Shown: positions 1 to 10,420, numbered from the stretch's first letter. The stretch is 64,000 nt of DNA from Manduca sexta (GCF_014839805.1 NC_051116.1:8289556-8353555), one strand, 5' to 3'. Notes: a model not told the origin generated them from the sequence alone. Program-made: numbers and translations.

Positions 1-630
1 TACGTGACTAGTTTTTGCTTTCGGTTTCGTCCGTTTTGTAATCCGTTTATAGGCTAATAAGCAATCTAGATTATTGAGAGATAATATTATAGATTTTTAT
101 AGCTGCAACTAGGATCACCCTTTAGGTTATTATTGTTTTTGTCTGGACAGGAAACTTAAAGCATAGATTCCCAAAGTGGTCCAAGTGGACCCCAGGGGTC
201 CACGGGAGACTTGACGGGGATCTACGTTGGCGTGACCAAAACATGAGGTCACGATTAGTAAGCGGGGCTCCACCAAAATATATATGGTTTTGATAATAAT
301 GAATTAAAATGTTGACTTGACATCACCTAGTAATGTAGGCAGATAATATTTTAAGAAGCTCAGCGACTGTTACATATAAAAACTTGTATATTATGGGGTA
401 TTTGATAGAAATTTACCTGCAGGGTGTCTACCGGAACTGGCAAAAATTTTAAATGATCTATGAGAGGAATAACTTCGGGAACTTCCGGCTTAAAGCAAGC
501 TGATCACCAAACTTTACACAATATAATAATTATTATGTTTTTTTTTTTGTTTTATTATGTTTGTTTAGGCAGGCTCTGATAATCTAGTATTTATCAAAGC
601 ATAACAAATGTTATGCTAAATAAAGCGATA
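1..630. other. AT-rich stretch with possible hAT-like fragment
   Basis: No coding sequence is visible. Bases 168..290 are GC-richer and start with TTCCCAAAGTGG followed by nested GTGGACCCC/GGGGTCCAC complements, which resembles the end of a hAT-type transposon. No second terminus was found, so this is only a possible relic. Confidence 0.35.
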
Positions 631-722
631 TCATCATCATGAGCCACATGATATCCACTGCTTAACAAAGAACTCCTCAAAATATTCTACACCGATGTGT
701 TGGAAGCGGCCAGCATCGATTG
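631..722 (-). mobile_element. RTE-type LINE 3' end fragment
   Basis: A (TCA)n run followed by a diverged relative of the segment at 38357..38460, including TTGGAAGCGGCC. Read on the minus strand this is the end of an RTE-like ORF2 and its ATG-rich tail. It is badly decayed. Confidence 0.45.
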
Positions 723-762
723 AGTTCCTGAGGCCATAACCACGTCCTTATTTTATAATGAG

Positions 763-975
763 ATGGTAAGTGGAGTCGGGTCCAATAGAATGTCGACTAA
801 CGAGAAATGATTACCCCTCGACAGTCGATATAATTATGTCGGCCTGTTGGAACCGGATATACACAAGCTGATTCCGGAACACGACACACTTATGTTTGCC
901 TTTGTAGGTTCATATGCACCGCTGCGTTTACCGGTACGTGGTTTCTATTCGAGAAGCGATATAGCTTATATCTTA
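763..975 (+). repeat. Interspersed family S3, diverged copy
   Basis: Carries the S3 core: TCCAATAGAATGTCGACT, then GATTACCCCTCGACAGTCGA, then GCCGGCCTGTTGGAACCGGA. Over ten copies lie in the window. The second half is diverged. S3 has an internal GTCGAC...GTCGAC inverted repeat and no coding capacity. Its transposon class is not recognised. Confidence 0.7.
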
Positions 976-1204
976 TAGCTTGCATTTCAACATCACCTTT
1001 ACGAACAGGATGATCTCTACCAAACTACAAAGCACAAGGGTTCGGATGCGCCAGTACGTTTCTGAACTTATTGTTTGAATTAACAATTAAATCTGATAGT
1101 TGTTAGTCGAAGTTTGTGCGTCGGCACTTCCAGTTGCAACAAGTTGCTCTCTTTTCATTGTTTAGAAACTTTAGAATACGAAGATAGAATTTCATTTTTA
1201 AATC

Positions 1205-1475
1205 TACAGTAATATATATATAAAGTAGAAGAGTTTGTTTGTTTGAACGCGCTAATCTCAAGAACTATTGAACCGATTTAGATTTATTTTTTTCACTTAA
1301 AGGAAGCTATATATCTATACATATTATAAAACAAAATCCCCTTTTCTGTCTGTGTGTATGCTTTCGATTTCTTCAAAATCTACTGAACGGATTTTTATGA
1401 AATTTGGTATGGAGATAGTTTTAGACCCTGCGAAGGTTATAGGCTACATTCTATTCTGGTGTAATCGGAACAGAG
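1205..1475 (+). mobile_element. Helitron-like fragments, two in series
   Basis: Two 5' segments of the Helitron-like type follow each other. The first contains GTTTGTTTGAACGCGCTAATC. The second starts near 1314 with TCTATACATATTATAAAACA and continues through CTACTGAACGGATTT. Neither keeps the 3' hairpin and CTAG end, so both are truncated. Confidence 0.5.
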
Positions 1476-1580
1476 CGTGTTTATGTATTACGCACACACT
1501 TGTGCATTATAATATCTCCTGCGTGGTTGATCTCCGTAAAGATTGTCCGCCGTGGCCGCAATTCGGCTAGGAGATCCATT
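1462..1580 (+). repeat. Interspersed family H, partial copy
   Basis: Contains CACACTTGTGCATTATAATA, TCTCCTGCGTGGTTG and a GGCCGCAATTCGGCTAGGA end. It matches the reverse complement of 8650..8830. No terminal structure is recognised. The short reading frame across it is a repeat artefact. Confidence 0.5.
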
Positions 1581-1877
1581 CAACTCCCAAACGTTTACAG
1601 TATGAAATACTAAACACGTACATATCAGAATCTATGACAATTGTAACGTGCGCTGTGCACAGTTGATTGAAGTGGATTTGGACAAGCCGCATTGTGGTCT
1701 GAGATTATGCGCTCACTGTGATCTCTGTACTATACTATACGTATAGTATATTGTATACATGGTTATTTTGACATTGCGTTACTGAATGAAACCGCATACT
1801 CGTCTTCACCTTTGCTGCCATTGTGTCAAAAATCATCGCAGTTTGATGGCAATATAAATATGTGATAGGCTAATTTT

Positions 1878-1975
1878 TAAATCATCATCAGCCGTAGGAC
1901 GTTTACTGCTGAATATGGGCATCCAGCGACCTTCTGCGACTTTTACTAGGTCATCTGTCCACCTCGTGGTTTTTT
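1878..1975 (-). mobile_element. RTE-type LINE 3' end fragment
   Basis: An ATCATCA run, then GGACGTTTACTGCTGAATATG and CATCCAGCGACCTTCTGCGA, ending CCACCTCGTGG. On the minus strand this encodes the decayed tail of an RTE-type ORF2 (compare GEAYVQQ at 16135..16296). Confidence 0.6.
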
Positions 1976-2771
1976 TATTTATTTTTTCATTTTTTATCGT
2001 CTGCTATAATTTATCTATCAATATAATCTGACTGAATATACAAGTGAGACAAATTGACAAATATATACATATAACTGTCATATTATTTAATTCGTTTATA
2101 TATTTTATCTTACGAACAAAATGTGGTCATTGAAAAATCACCCCTAACACCATGCGAATAAAATACGTTTTCAAAATAACCAAACGATTCATTGTCCGAC
2201 GAATTTCAATAAGTCGTATATTAAAAAATATATACTTACCATACTTACGCATATAAGGTAATATTACATTGTAAAGCCGTGTACACACTGTTGTATTAAA
2301 AAAATATATCATAAAGGTGTATACTCACTGTCAGACACAGATATGAAAAATGTAGTAAAATGTAAACTATATAGTTCCCATAGTAAATAGTGTAAAGCTC
2401 CTAAAGTGCGTTGAAGCGATCTAAAGCTCCGTAAGCTTTGTATAGAATCGACACTTGGAAGGTCAGCGTCGACGTGGAGAATAAAATAACAATTGAAATT
2501 GAATTTTATGTACTTTCAACGACGGTCGATTGTAAGACAACAAATAATATTTTTTATAATACGATCTGCGCTATGCATTTCGCTTTTGCTATTGTAATAC
2601 CAACCACAGGCAAAAGTAAACAAGGCTGAATTTTATTTACGTCAAATTTTACAATCTTGCATAATAAATATCAACCATATATGTACGCGATAAGATCAAA
2701 TTCTATTTAACATCGTTGCAGGCCAGTTTTTCTGAACGCGGTCGTTAAACTACATAAAGGTGTATACTCAC
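1976..2771. other. AT-rich stretch, presumptive intron downstream of the exon
   Basis: No repeat family or coding sequence is recognised. On the minus strand this lies immediately downstream of the candidate exon at 2772..2855 and would be its intron. It contains an exact second copy (2310..2331) of the 22 bases that form the exon's donor site (2753..2774). Confidence 0.4.
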
Positions 2772-2855
2772 TGTACGGCTGCGGTCTGCCGCCGGTGTAC
2801 TGCGGCGACTGCAGTAGCGGCGCGCTGCGCTGCACTGGCTGCACATCCTCGGACA
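2772..2855 (-). CDS. Candidate internal exon, 84 nt, unknown gene
   Basis: This is the strongest host coding sequence seen. On the minus strand an acceptor (TTCCTTGTTCGCAG) precedes the exon and a good donor (ACA|GTGAGTATA) follows it. The exon is 84 nt, starts with two bases of a split codon and ends with one, so it is a symmetric phase-1/phase-1 exon that could be skipped without a frameshift. The intervening 27 codons are open. They begin SEDVQPVQRSAP and end YTGGRPQPY, and third positions are almost all G or C, in sharp contrast to the AT-rich flanks. The peptide is rich in Pro and Gln and looks like a linker or disordered segment. No gene family is recognised. The other two frames are also open over this short length, so the frame rests on codon composition and the symmetric phase. 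Neighbouring exons must lie outside the window or be unrecognised. Confidence 0.55.
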
Positions 2856-3473
2856 CTGCGAACAAGGAATCGTGGAGTCATATTTTTATTCCTCGATTTA
2901 TAATCTTAAGATACAGATAAATAAGTTAATTTTGAAAATGTCACAAATTATATTAATGTTCAGTAAATAATGTACTGAAATTGGTTTCTTATGTTTTTTT
3001 TTATATTCTACACGGTTCACAATATTTTCAATAACTTTTTCACTTATTGTTTGATTACAATATGTTTAGTTATTCTCTGATAGAAGTTTTTTTATGTTTA
3101 CGCGAATGTTATTCTATAAATGATTAAAAAATATAGATTAAAAAAAACAATATCAGGTCAGAAAGTAAACACACATGCAATACTATCTTATGACGTCATA
3201 TTTAGTCATTTCTGAACAAATTTAATCGCTGATTTTACAAAAGGCTTCTTTTCCCTATTATTTATTATTACGTATGAAATAATTGTCAAAATCGAACGTA
3301 ACCCTATTCTTATGACAAATGTGCATTTGTATTTGTTTTTCCTTCACCGAAACAAAGAAACGTATTTTATACATACACATTGCAGTCCGGTTATTTATAT
3401 ATCATAGTTTCCTGAAACATTGGGCAAGTGAATCCTCGAGAGCAACTTAGTTAATAACTGTGTATTTATAATT
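2856..3473. other. AT-rich stretch, presumptive intron upstream of the exon
   Basis: No repeats, RNA genes or coding-like sequence are recognised. On the minus strand it lies upstream of the exon at 2772..2855 and includes its polypyrimidine and acceptor region (2856..2875). Confidence 0.35.
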
Positions 3474-3683
3474 AGATAGCTTGTACTCGCGGCTCTGAGC
3501 GCGTGAAATAGTTTTCCCGGAATAAAAGTCCCGCATTATATTTTCCGGGGATAAAAAAGTAACCTACAGCACTCAGGGGTAATGTAGTTACCTATTAGTT
3601 AAGCATTTTTCAAAATACGTTTAGTAGTTATTGAGATAAACGCGTTCAAACAAACAAACCTTAGCTTTATATATTAGTATAGA
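3474..3683 (-). mobile_element. Helitron-like non-autonomous element
   Basis: On the minus strand the 5' end is A|TCTATACTAATATATAAAGC at 3683, followed by GTTTGTTTGTTTGAACGCG. The 3' end has a GC-rich hairpin (CACGCGCTCAGAGCCGCGA) near 3480. The terminal CTAG is altered. The TC start, 3' hairpin and absence of a target duplication fit a lepidopteran non-autonomous Helitron. Confidence 0.65.
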
Positions 3684-3702
3684 TTTAGTGTAGACAAAAA
3701 AA

Positions 3703-4016
3703 GCGGCGATAGCCTAGTTGGGTGTGGAACGGACTGTCGAGACGTATGTCCGCAGGTTCAAATCCCAAAGGCAGACACCTCTGCCTTTTCTAAAATTATG
3801 TGTGTATTCTTTGTGAATTATCGCTTGCTTTAACGGTGAAGGAAAACATCGTGAGGAAACCTGCATACTTGAGAAGTCATAGGAATTTTCAGGTTGTGTG
3901 AAGTCTACCAATCCGCACTAGGCCAGCATGGTGGACTAAGGCTTAATCCCTGTTAGTAGTAGAGGAGGCCCGTGCCCAGCAGTGGGACAGTATATAATAC
4001 AGGGCTGATGTTATTT
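3703..4016 (+). mobile_element. S1 SINE, full length (tRNA-derived)
   Basis: Reference copy of family S1. The head is tRNA-like, with an A-box-like TAGCCTAGTTGGGTG and a B-box-like GGTTCAAATCCC that would form an internal RNA polymerase III promoter. The body follows (AACGGTGAAGGAAAACATCG, then TCTACCAATCCGCACTAGGC, then GGAGGCCCGTGCCCAGCAGTG), and the 3' end is TATATAATACAGGGCTGAT plus an AT tail. Full copies are about 310 to 330 bp. It has no coding capacity and depends on a LINE for movement. It lies directly next to the Helitron-like element at 3474..3683. Confidence 0.88.
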
Positions 4017-4983
4017 ATATAGATATAATCAATCATCCCCATACAATATTACCGATCTAATCAATCTGTTTCTTGTTCAAGAGTTAAATTTATCCGAGTA
4101 GTATGAAACTTTCACAATTGCCGGCGATTTAATTAAATCGGGCAGGGTGGCAATGTGTTTGGAAATTTACGGACATGTCCTGATCACGGATTTGAGTTTA
4201 GAATTTGTTACCGAGATGCTTTATTTAGTGTTGTGCGTATTTAGCTGCTATCTTAATATTGAAGAAATAAAATTAGCTCAAAAATAAAAAAAAACAAAAG
4301 GGCCGGCATAGTTTTGGAGACTGACAAAGAATCGTTATTAATTGTCAGTTGTTATTCTATTCTACTTGGACCCTATCCAGCCTATAATCAGGTTCAGTGC
4401 AATCACTTTGCCATAACAAAAAAAAAATAGTTCGTTCATGGAATATAAAAAAATGCTCCAATTATACTGGTTCGTTGCAAAGTGCAAATTTCTGGGAACA
4501 GCCGATGTAGGTTTGTTGGTTAAGAGAGAATGCCCGCATCAAGTCCATCTTTATGCTTCAGTCCGTCTTCATGCTTTAGTATATGAAATGTATAAACATT
4601 ATAATTTTTAATAAGACTGATTGACGTCATATATTGATTGTTAAGGAACGAAACTTCTCTACTTGAGTTGCTATAGGCTAGCCTTATACCTATTATATTG
4701 TACATTATCTCCAATTAAGACTTAATTTAACAATTTTTGTACTATTTGTAAATTTATTTCATTCTTTAATACCCACTTCAAATAAATTACCACTTTGTAT
4801 TACTGGAGATAACGCGTAATTTTCATTGCAGATTACACATTAAAGATGTTCTCAGGATATAGGCCTATCCTAGTCTGAGATTTCTGGCAAAACTAAGCTG
4901 AAAACGACGGAGATATAGACAAATAAAAAAAACTAGTCTTTTCTCCACGAATAAAGAAAATTATGAATTAAAAATATATAACA
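4017..4983. other. AT-rich stretch without recognised genes
   Basis: No repeat family or coding sequence is confidently recognised. The 64-residue minus-strand frame at 4520..4714 has no coding-like composition. Confidence 0.4.
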
Positions 4984-4995
4984 GTATAAAATAAA

Positions 4996-5261
4996 TAAAT
5001 TGACTGCCTCGGTGGCGTAGTTGTATTGCACGTCCGGTACAATAGCGCTCTGAGGTCCTGGGTTCGAATCCCGGGTCGGGCAAAGTGATATTTGGGTTTT
5101 TCTGCTCAGTATCAGCCCGGAGTCTGGAATTTGTGCCCGATATGGCGATAGGCTCGCCCCCTATCACATCATGGGACGGAACATACTTGGCGAAAAGTGG
5201 GTGCCCTAGTTGCGCCTGTGCATACCCCTTCGGGGATAAATGCGTGATGTTATGTATGTAT
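4996..5261 (+). mobile_element. S2 SINE, full length, flanked by a 12-bp TSD
   Basis: Reference copy of family S2. The tRNA-like head has an A-box-like GGTGGCGTAGTTGTA and a perfect B box (GGGTTCGAATCCC). The body includes AGTATCAGCCCGGAGTCTGG, CCTATCACATCATGGGACGG and a tail ending CCCCTTCGGGGATAAATGCG then (TATG)n. It is flanked by the direct repeat GTATAAAATAAA at 4984..4995 and 5262..5273, a target-site duplication typical of LINE-mediated insertion. The 132-residue minus-strand frame over it is an artefact. Confidence 0.9.
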
Positions 5262-5273
5262 GTATAAAATAAA

Positions 5274-6044
5274 CATCCGGATTTCTCTCCGAGATTAATA
5301 TTAGCAAATGGATACCCTACAGCCAAGTTTAGCGGAGTTTTGTAGCGAAATGACGTCATCTGGCGCGATCCTTATTAGGGACACCACGTGACTGCCGAAT
5401 TTATAATACCGGAATCCGGAATAGCCAATGTTAACTTTGGAAAAATATTAATTTCGGTTGTAAAAGTTTTTTATTGGATAATTCTTTTATCATATAATGT
5501 ACGCGATGTATACCTAAGTCAGTTTACTGATATCGATGTAAAAATGTGAAAGTGTTATTGTTTGTCCTTGTTTTACGGCATGCAGATAAATTGACATCAT
5601 TTGCATATACTTTTACGGACTGAACAATGTAACATGCATTTCATACCGGAATTTTCCGGTTAATTTTAACTTTTTTTCCGGTAAAAAAAAACCGGAACGG
5701 AAAATTCTACAATCTACAATAAACACTCACATAAGTTATTATACTATCACCAAGAAAATAAATTGTCCATCGTAAAGCATAGCGCTAAAGAACGTCATCA
5801 AAACAAACAGCGCATGTCAGTCTAAGACGCTCGTTCGGGGTCACTTATTCACCTCGGCTCGACTGGTGCGACCCCGGCTTTACATAACCCGGGATCATAA
5901 TAGATCACAGTCGCGGGTCGAGTGAATATTTAAACGGGCAAACCATTCGAGCTTCATACAGACCTTAGTTATAAATGGACCTTTGGAAGCGTGTGTACTG
6001 TGTAACCTACTTCTTACTGATTTTGGTTTAGGCATATTTTGAAT
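5274..6044. other. AT-rich stretch with CCGGAA motifs
   Basis: No gene is seen. ACCGGAATCCGGAATAG (near 5409) and a cluster of TTCCGG/CCGGAA motifs (5640..5705) resemble those near 11525, 12370, 27460 and 29430. The GC-richer part at 5825..5940 has loosely complementary ends but no recognised family. Confidence 0.35.
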
Positions 6045-6345
6045 TTTACTGGTGGTCTCTCATATGTGAGAGTCCGCCTGGGTAGGTACCAACGCAATGT
6101 CTATATCCACCGCTAAATAGCAGTGTGTAATCACTGTTGTGTTCCGGTTTGAAAGACATTGTAGCCAGTTTAACATGACATAATGAGACTTAACGTCTCA
6201 TGTCTCAGGATAGCGAGCGCAGTGGAATACCAAACAATATTTGTCATTCGAGGTGTTGGATGGTGTTTCTACTGTTTATGGTGGTATCGCTTACCATCAG
6301 ACGAACGGCAAGCTCATTTCGTCATTTAAAGCCATAAAAAAAACT
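6045..6345 (-). repeat. Interspersed family F, full copy
   Basis: Matches the reverse complement of 21127..21425. It carries CTCTCATATGTGAGAGTCCG, GACATAATGAGACTTAACGTC and CGAACGGCAAGCTCATTTCG. About 300 bp, non-coding, class not recognised. Confidence 0.7.
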
Positions 6346-6650
6346 ATTTTGAGCTTTCAAATATGCTAAATAATAATTTTATATGTGACAGTTTGTGTTT
6401 ATTAGATTTTGAGCCTTCTAGTATTCTGAAAAAATTACTTGAAAGTTTGTGTACTTTGTAGATGTTTGTGAAGTGACGCATAAATTGTAATTTAATAAAT
6501 TTTGATTAAATGCAGATAGCCAACGTTCTCTATTACCATATAGATTACTTTTAAAAAATGTAATGTATTCAGAGTGTACCTAATAAGTGTGTTTGTTCAA
6601 ACTAAATTATTTATTAGAATTAGTTACATATTTTACAATCGATTATAATA

Positions 6651-7003
6651 CATTGACGTATATTCTATAGACACGAACGTCCATATAAAATATTTAAACA
6701 TCTGAACTAAAATAGCAACCAAAACGTCACTGTTATAACCTATTTATTCACTTGAACAACAAATAATTTTACGTTTTGACTAATATTTTTATTCACATCC
6801 AGATTTGCACTTAGACTCGCGTTTTTATATTATGAGCGTCACTCCGTATGCAACCAAAAGCATCAATATTGACCATACTATAATCAGTTTGAATGGATGA
6901 CAGTTCAATTCAGTTGAACACAGTGAATGTTCGGAACGTCAAATCTTACTAGATTTGGCGTTCCACGTATATATGTACCACGAGTACGTGGTACATATAT
7001 ATT
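6651..7003. repeat. Interspersed family G with terminal hairpins
   Basis: Matches 9641..10305 once the SINE inserted there is removed. It begins CATTGACGTATATTCTATAG. The right end holds two perfect or near-perfect hairpins: 6933..6945 with 6952..6964 (13-bp arms, one mismatch) and 6968..6982 with 6987..7001 (15-bp arms, 4-nt loop). Non-coding, class not recognised. Confidence 0.65.
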
Positions 7004-7512
7004 GATGCGATGATTGTATTTATAGTCTGTACAGAAAGAGAACCGTCGTGGCCGAAAAGTGAACTAACTTTGCATTTTTTACATAGCAACCCTTCCCCGC
7101 CATTTGGTAAATGTTAAACTCATTGTGATGTCGTATTGCTTTGTTATAAATGATCTTGCGTGTAGTTTTTAGGGATTTTTGTATAGAAACACACCGAAAC
7201 AAAAAAAAAAAAAGGTACACGATAGCGGCCTCAAATCCCACGATGGATCTCTTTCTGAACAGACTATAGTTCTGTATATTTTACTTAAAGAAAAGTTCTA
7301 ATGGTTGATATCATCCTCTCCTAGTGACCGTCCTGAGTCGAGGTTCGTATTCCGTTAGTGTGTTCCCCTCAGATCGCTTAATTTCCAAGGGTTGCCTCTA
7401 AAGCGTTTACCCAAACCTCCGGTGTGTTAGTATAAGCCGACCCTTGTCAGGGTATCAAACGTAGTCATATTAAAAATAATTAGTATACAAATTAGGTTTT
7501 GTTTTTATAGTA
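7004..7512. other. Stretch without recognised features
   Basis: Nothing convincing is seen. The 73-residue minus-strand frame (7020..7241) includes a poly-A/T run and has no coding-like composition. Confidence 0.35.
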
Positions 7513-7600
7513 AACTAGCCGTGCCCGTGGCTTTGCTCGCGTGGATATCTGTTTATCACAAAGTATTCCCGCGTAAATCCGATTTCTTAGAGCCACGCGA
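7513..7600 (-). mobile_element. Helitron-like 3' end fragment
   Basis: ACTAGCCGTGCCCGTGGCTT followed by TGCTCGCGTGG is the reverse complement of the usual 3' hairpin plus CTAG|T end. The rest of the element is missing or decayed. Confidence 0.55.
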
Positions 7601-7634
7601 CCTTTTCAACAGTAATCGTGATATTTCAGTAAAT

Positions 7635-7755
7635 TTACATAATACCATGCGATAATTCACAAAGTACACATAACACTTTAGAAAATTCAGTGGTGCGTGC
7701 CCTTGGGTTTTGAATCTGCGGACATTCGTCTAGATAGTCCGTCCCACTCATAAGG
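7635..7755 (-). mobile_element. S1 SINE, tRNA-related half only
   Basis: CGATAATTCACAAAGTACAC through GCGGACATTCGTCTAGATAG and TCCGTCCCACTCATAA is the reverse complement of the S1 head. The 3' half is missing, which is unusual because SINEs normally lose their 5' end. Confidence 0.65.
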
Positions 7756-8345
7756 GTGGTGTACTGCCGTGTTAAGCTCACTAGCGGTATCTCAAAAAAA
7801 ATCTAAATTTTGATTTTTATGTCCTCAGACGGCTTAAAGAAATACCCATCCAATGAACTTACCTAAATAACGATATCTTGTTTAGAACTTGTTAAAAAAC
7901 CTTAAAAGAGTGTCTCTATCGCAGTTTTACATACAAAACTATGAAACTATATTTACAAAACTTCGATTATCTGAAAATAAGGTGTCTTTGACATACCGAT
8001 TTTGCGCTTAGCACGGCAGTATAGTAGTAATACATAAGAATAAGGGTAGTTTAAATAATGCAAATGAGATTTCACGCACACGGAATTTCTAATTGAGCTG
8101 GTTCAAAATATCCAAGTCATTCTACGAACGACTATAAATTTCATAGTAAATTGACCTTTAAGCAAATTGAAATGCCTGAAATAATATTGCCCAATTAAGC
8201 AGGGCTTAGTTTCGAATATGCCATTTGTATTTTAAACCGAGAATTTATTGTATCGTTTGCATTGTGAGTTGGAATGTAATGAAATTATAATTAAAATAAA
8301 ATATATAGCATTATTGTGGTATTGCTTTACTAAACAAAACCACAT
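7756..8345. other. AT-rich stretch without recognised features
   Basis: No genes, RNA genes or assigned repeat families are seen here. Confidence 0.35.
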
Positions 8346-8542
8346 AACGTGCACGGCAAGGTGAATGTCGACTGACGAGAAATGATTACCCCTCGGCAGT
8401 CGACACAATTATGCCGGCCTGTTGGAACCGGATATACACAAGCTGATGCCGGCACGCGACACTTACGTGGGCCACTATGGCGGGTTTTAACACCTTGTGT
8501 ACGGTGGTCGCTATTCGGGCCGATATTAAATATATCCTACGA
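8346..8542 (+). repeat. Interspersed family S3, near full copy
   Basis: Begins CGTGCACGGCAAGGTGA and contains GTCGACTGACGAGAAATGAT, CCTCGGCAGTCGACACAATT and CCGGCCTGTTGGAACCGGAT. It ends near AAATATATCCTAC. The 87-residue frame over it is a repeat artefact. Confidence 0.75.
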
Positions 8543-8649
8543 CTACCCTCTTAATGGATATGTCGCGTTCCACTTGATTATCATTGCGCTTCGTCCCACA
8601 CAATATAGTGTAAAGTTATTCACATATGTATTGAATCCTTCCTAGCTGA

Positions 8650-8830
8650 ATTTTGACCACGACATCCAATCTCAACGGACATTAGCCATGTACGCAGGAG
8701 ATATTATAGTGCACAAGTGTGTGCGCAATACAAGTACTCTCTGTTCCTTCACTCTCATAGTCCGGTGAGACGGCAATCCGACATGACCGGAGAGAGATCA
8801 GGACCAACGAATTTACGTGCTTTCAGAGTA
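8650..8830 (-). repeat. Interspersed family H
   Basis: Reverse-complement match to 1462..1580 (shared AGGAGATATTATAGTGCACA and CACTTGTGCGC-type core), extending further with TCCGGTGAGACGGCAATCCG. No termini are recognised. Confidence 0.5.
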
Positions 8831-8904
8831 TCACATCGCCAATTTTCTGACTCCGAGCTGCGACTTAGTAATTTTTAAGATGGAAAAACGCAGTCACAAT
8901 TATT

Positions 8905-9000
8905 TTTGGCCGGACCTAAGAATCGAACCCAGGGCCTCAGCGTGCTAGTCATAGTTGTACCGCGTACATACGTATTACAACTATGCCACCGAAGCAGTTA
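8905..9000 (-). mobile_element. S2 SINE head fragment
   Basis: AAGAATCGAACCCAGGGCCT is the reverse complement of the B-box region, and TTACAACTATGCCACCGAAG is the reverse complement of the A-box region of S2. Only the tRNA-related part is clear. 9084..9130 (CACCGTTCGGTGTCATAA) resembles 53063..53105. Confidence 0.6.
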
Positions 9001-9640
9001 GTACTATTATATTTCCAATTCCTCCTTATCTTTATATTTTATTAATTTCATTGCGGGATAAAGAAAATATTGTGTTCCCTAAGACTCGCCGAGCTTCACC
9101 GTTCGGTGTCATAATCAGTGCGGACTTTATATTTTTGAGTGTAGGCCACTTTATTTCCGCCGCCCCATGTCGATAGGTTTATGTATGTAGGTTTCTAAAA
9201 TACTTAATAATTTTCCATTTGTTTGTATTATGGAAGGCACTAAAGTTAAATAAATGAATGATTAATTAAATCGAGTGAGCGTCCTCTGAAATCAGCCGCA
9301 CCTAAGAGGCTGCCGACCATAGGCCGCGGCCTATACGGCCTATTTACAAATCCAGGACTAATCATAATTCGTGCCACTGCTGAACCTGGCTTCCAGGAGT
9401 AGTGGTGGGTGTGAGGGCGGGAAAGTCTCTTCTATTCATATACATCACATCCAAATGATAGCAGCATTGTGAAGTTAACTGATTTACTAATCCTGAATCT
9501 GAACTGCATGTGTACCTATCGGGGCTATTAGCGTCCTGCACCGCGGTTCATAATTAATGGACGTTATATTTAGAATATCGAGCGGTCGCCGCCTGTGCCA
9601 TCGATTCGAGTTTTTGTAACTTATTTTATCTACCGGTAAC
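9001..9640. other. Repeat-derived stretch, unassigned
   Basis: 9084..9130 and 9360..9410 resemble pieces of 53060..53140 in copy B, so they belong to an unassigned repeat. 9312..9345 (CATAGGCCGCGGCCTATACG) is a near-palindrome of transposon type. No coding sequence is supported. Confidence 0.35.
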
Positions 9641-10305
9641 CATTGACGTATATTCTATAGACACGAAATATATAATACTATCAGCCCTGTATTATATACT
9701 TGCCCACTGCTGAGCACGGGCCTCCTCTACTACTGAGAGGGATTAGGCCTTAGTCCACCACGCTGGCCTAGTGCGGATTGGTAGACTTCTCACACTTTAG
9801 AAATTCCTATAGAGAATTCTCAGATGTGCAGATTTCCTCACGATGTTTTCCTTCACCGTTATAGCGAACGATAAATTCACAAAGAATACACACATGATTT
9901 TTTAGAAAAGTCAGAGTTGTGTGCCCTTGGGATTTGAACCTGCGGACATTCGTCTTGGCAGTCCGTTCCACACCCAACTAGGCTATCGCCGCTTCGCGAT
10001 AGACACGAAAGTCCATATAAAATTTGTTCACAATCTGAACTAAAATGGCAAACAAAACGTCACTGTTATAACCTATTTATTCACTTGAACAACAAATAAT
10101 TTCACTTATTTGACTAATATTTTTTATTCAAATCCAAGTTTACACTTAGACACGAGTTTTTTTATCATGAGCGCCACTCCGTACGTAACTACAAGCTGTC
10201 AATATAGACCATACTAAAGTCAGTTTGAATGGATATCAGTTCAAACCAGTTGAACACAGTGAATGTTCGGAACGCCAAATCTAGTACGTAGTACATATTA
10301 TATCA
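9641..10305. repeat. Interspersed family G, interrupted by S1
   Basis: Second copy of the repeat at 6651..7003, split by the S1 SINE at 9669..9998. The outer sequence rejoins perfectly across the target-site duplication. Its right-end hairpin is shorter than in the first copy. Confidence 0.65.
9669..9998 (-). mobile_element. S1 SINE nested in family G, 12-bp TSD
   Basis: Full-length S1 in reverse orientation, inserted into repeat G. ATAGACACGAAA occurs at 9657..9668 and 9999..10010, a 12-bp target-site duplication. The insertion is younger than the G copy that contains it. Confidence 0.9.
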
Positions 10306-10420
10306 ATGACCGGGAACTATCTCGGCATTATGGGACGGAAAAGAGATGGCGGAAAGTGGATACCCTGGTTGATGCTTCTATCTGAGGGATATAGGGGTGA
10401 TGTGTTTTGTTGGGTGTGTC
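10306..10420 (+). mobile_element. S2 SINE 3' half, diverged
   Basis: CATTATGGGACGGAAAAGAG, GGCGGAAAGTGGATACCCTG and GATATAGGGGTGATGTG follow the order of the S2 3' half. The tRNA-like head is absent. Confidence 0.5.

Noticed and set aside
5001..5085. Possible true tRNA gene (A and B boxes at the S2 head)
   Set aside because: It is followed by the SINE body, is present in many copies, and shows no clean cloverleaf with an acceptor stem.
4961..5359. 132-codon minus-strand frame
   Set aside because: It is the reverse translation of an S2 SINE. The similar frame at 15274..15666 arises from another S2 copy.
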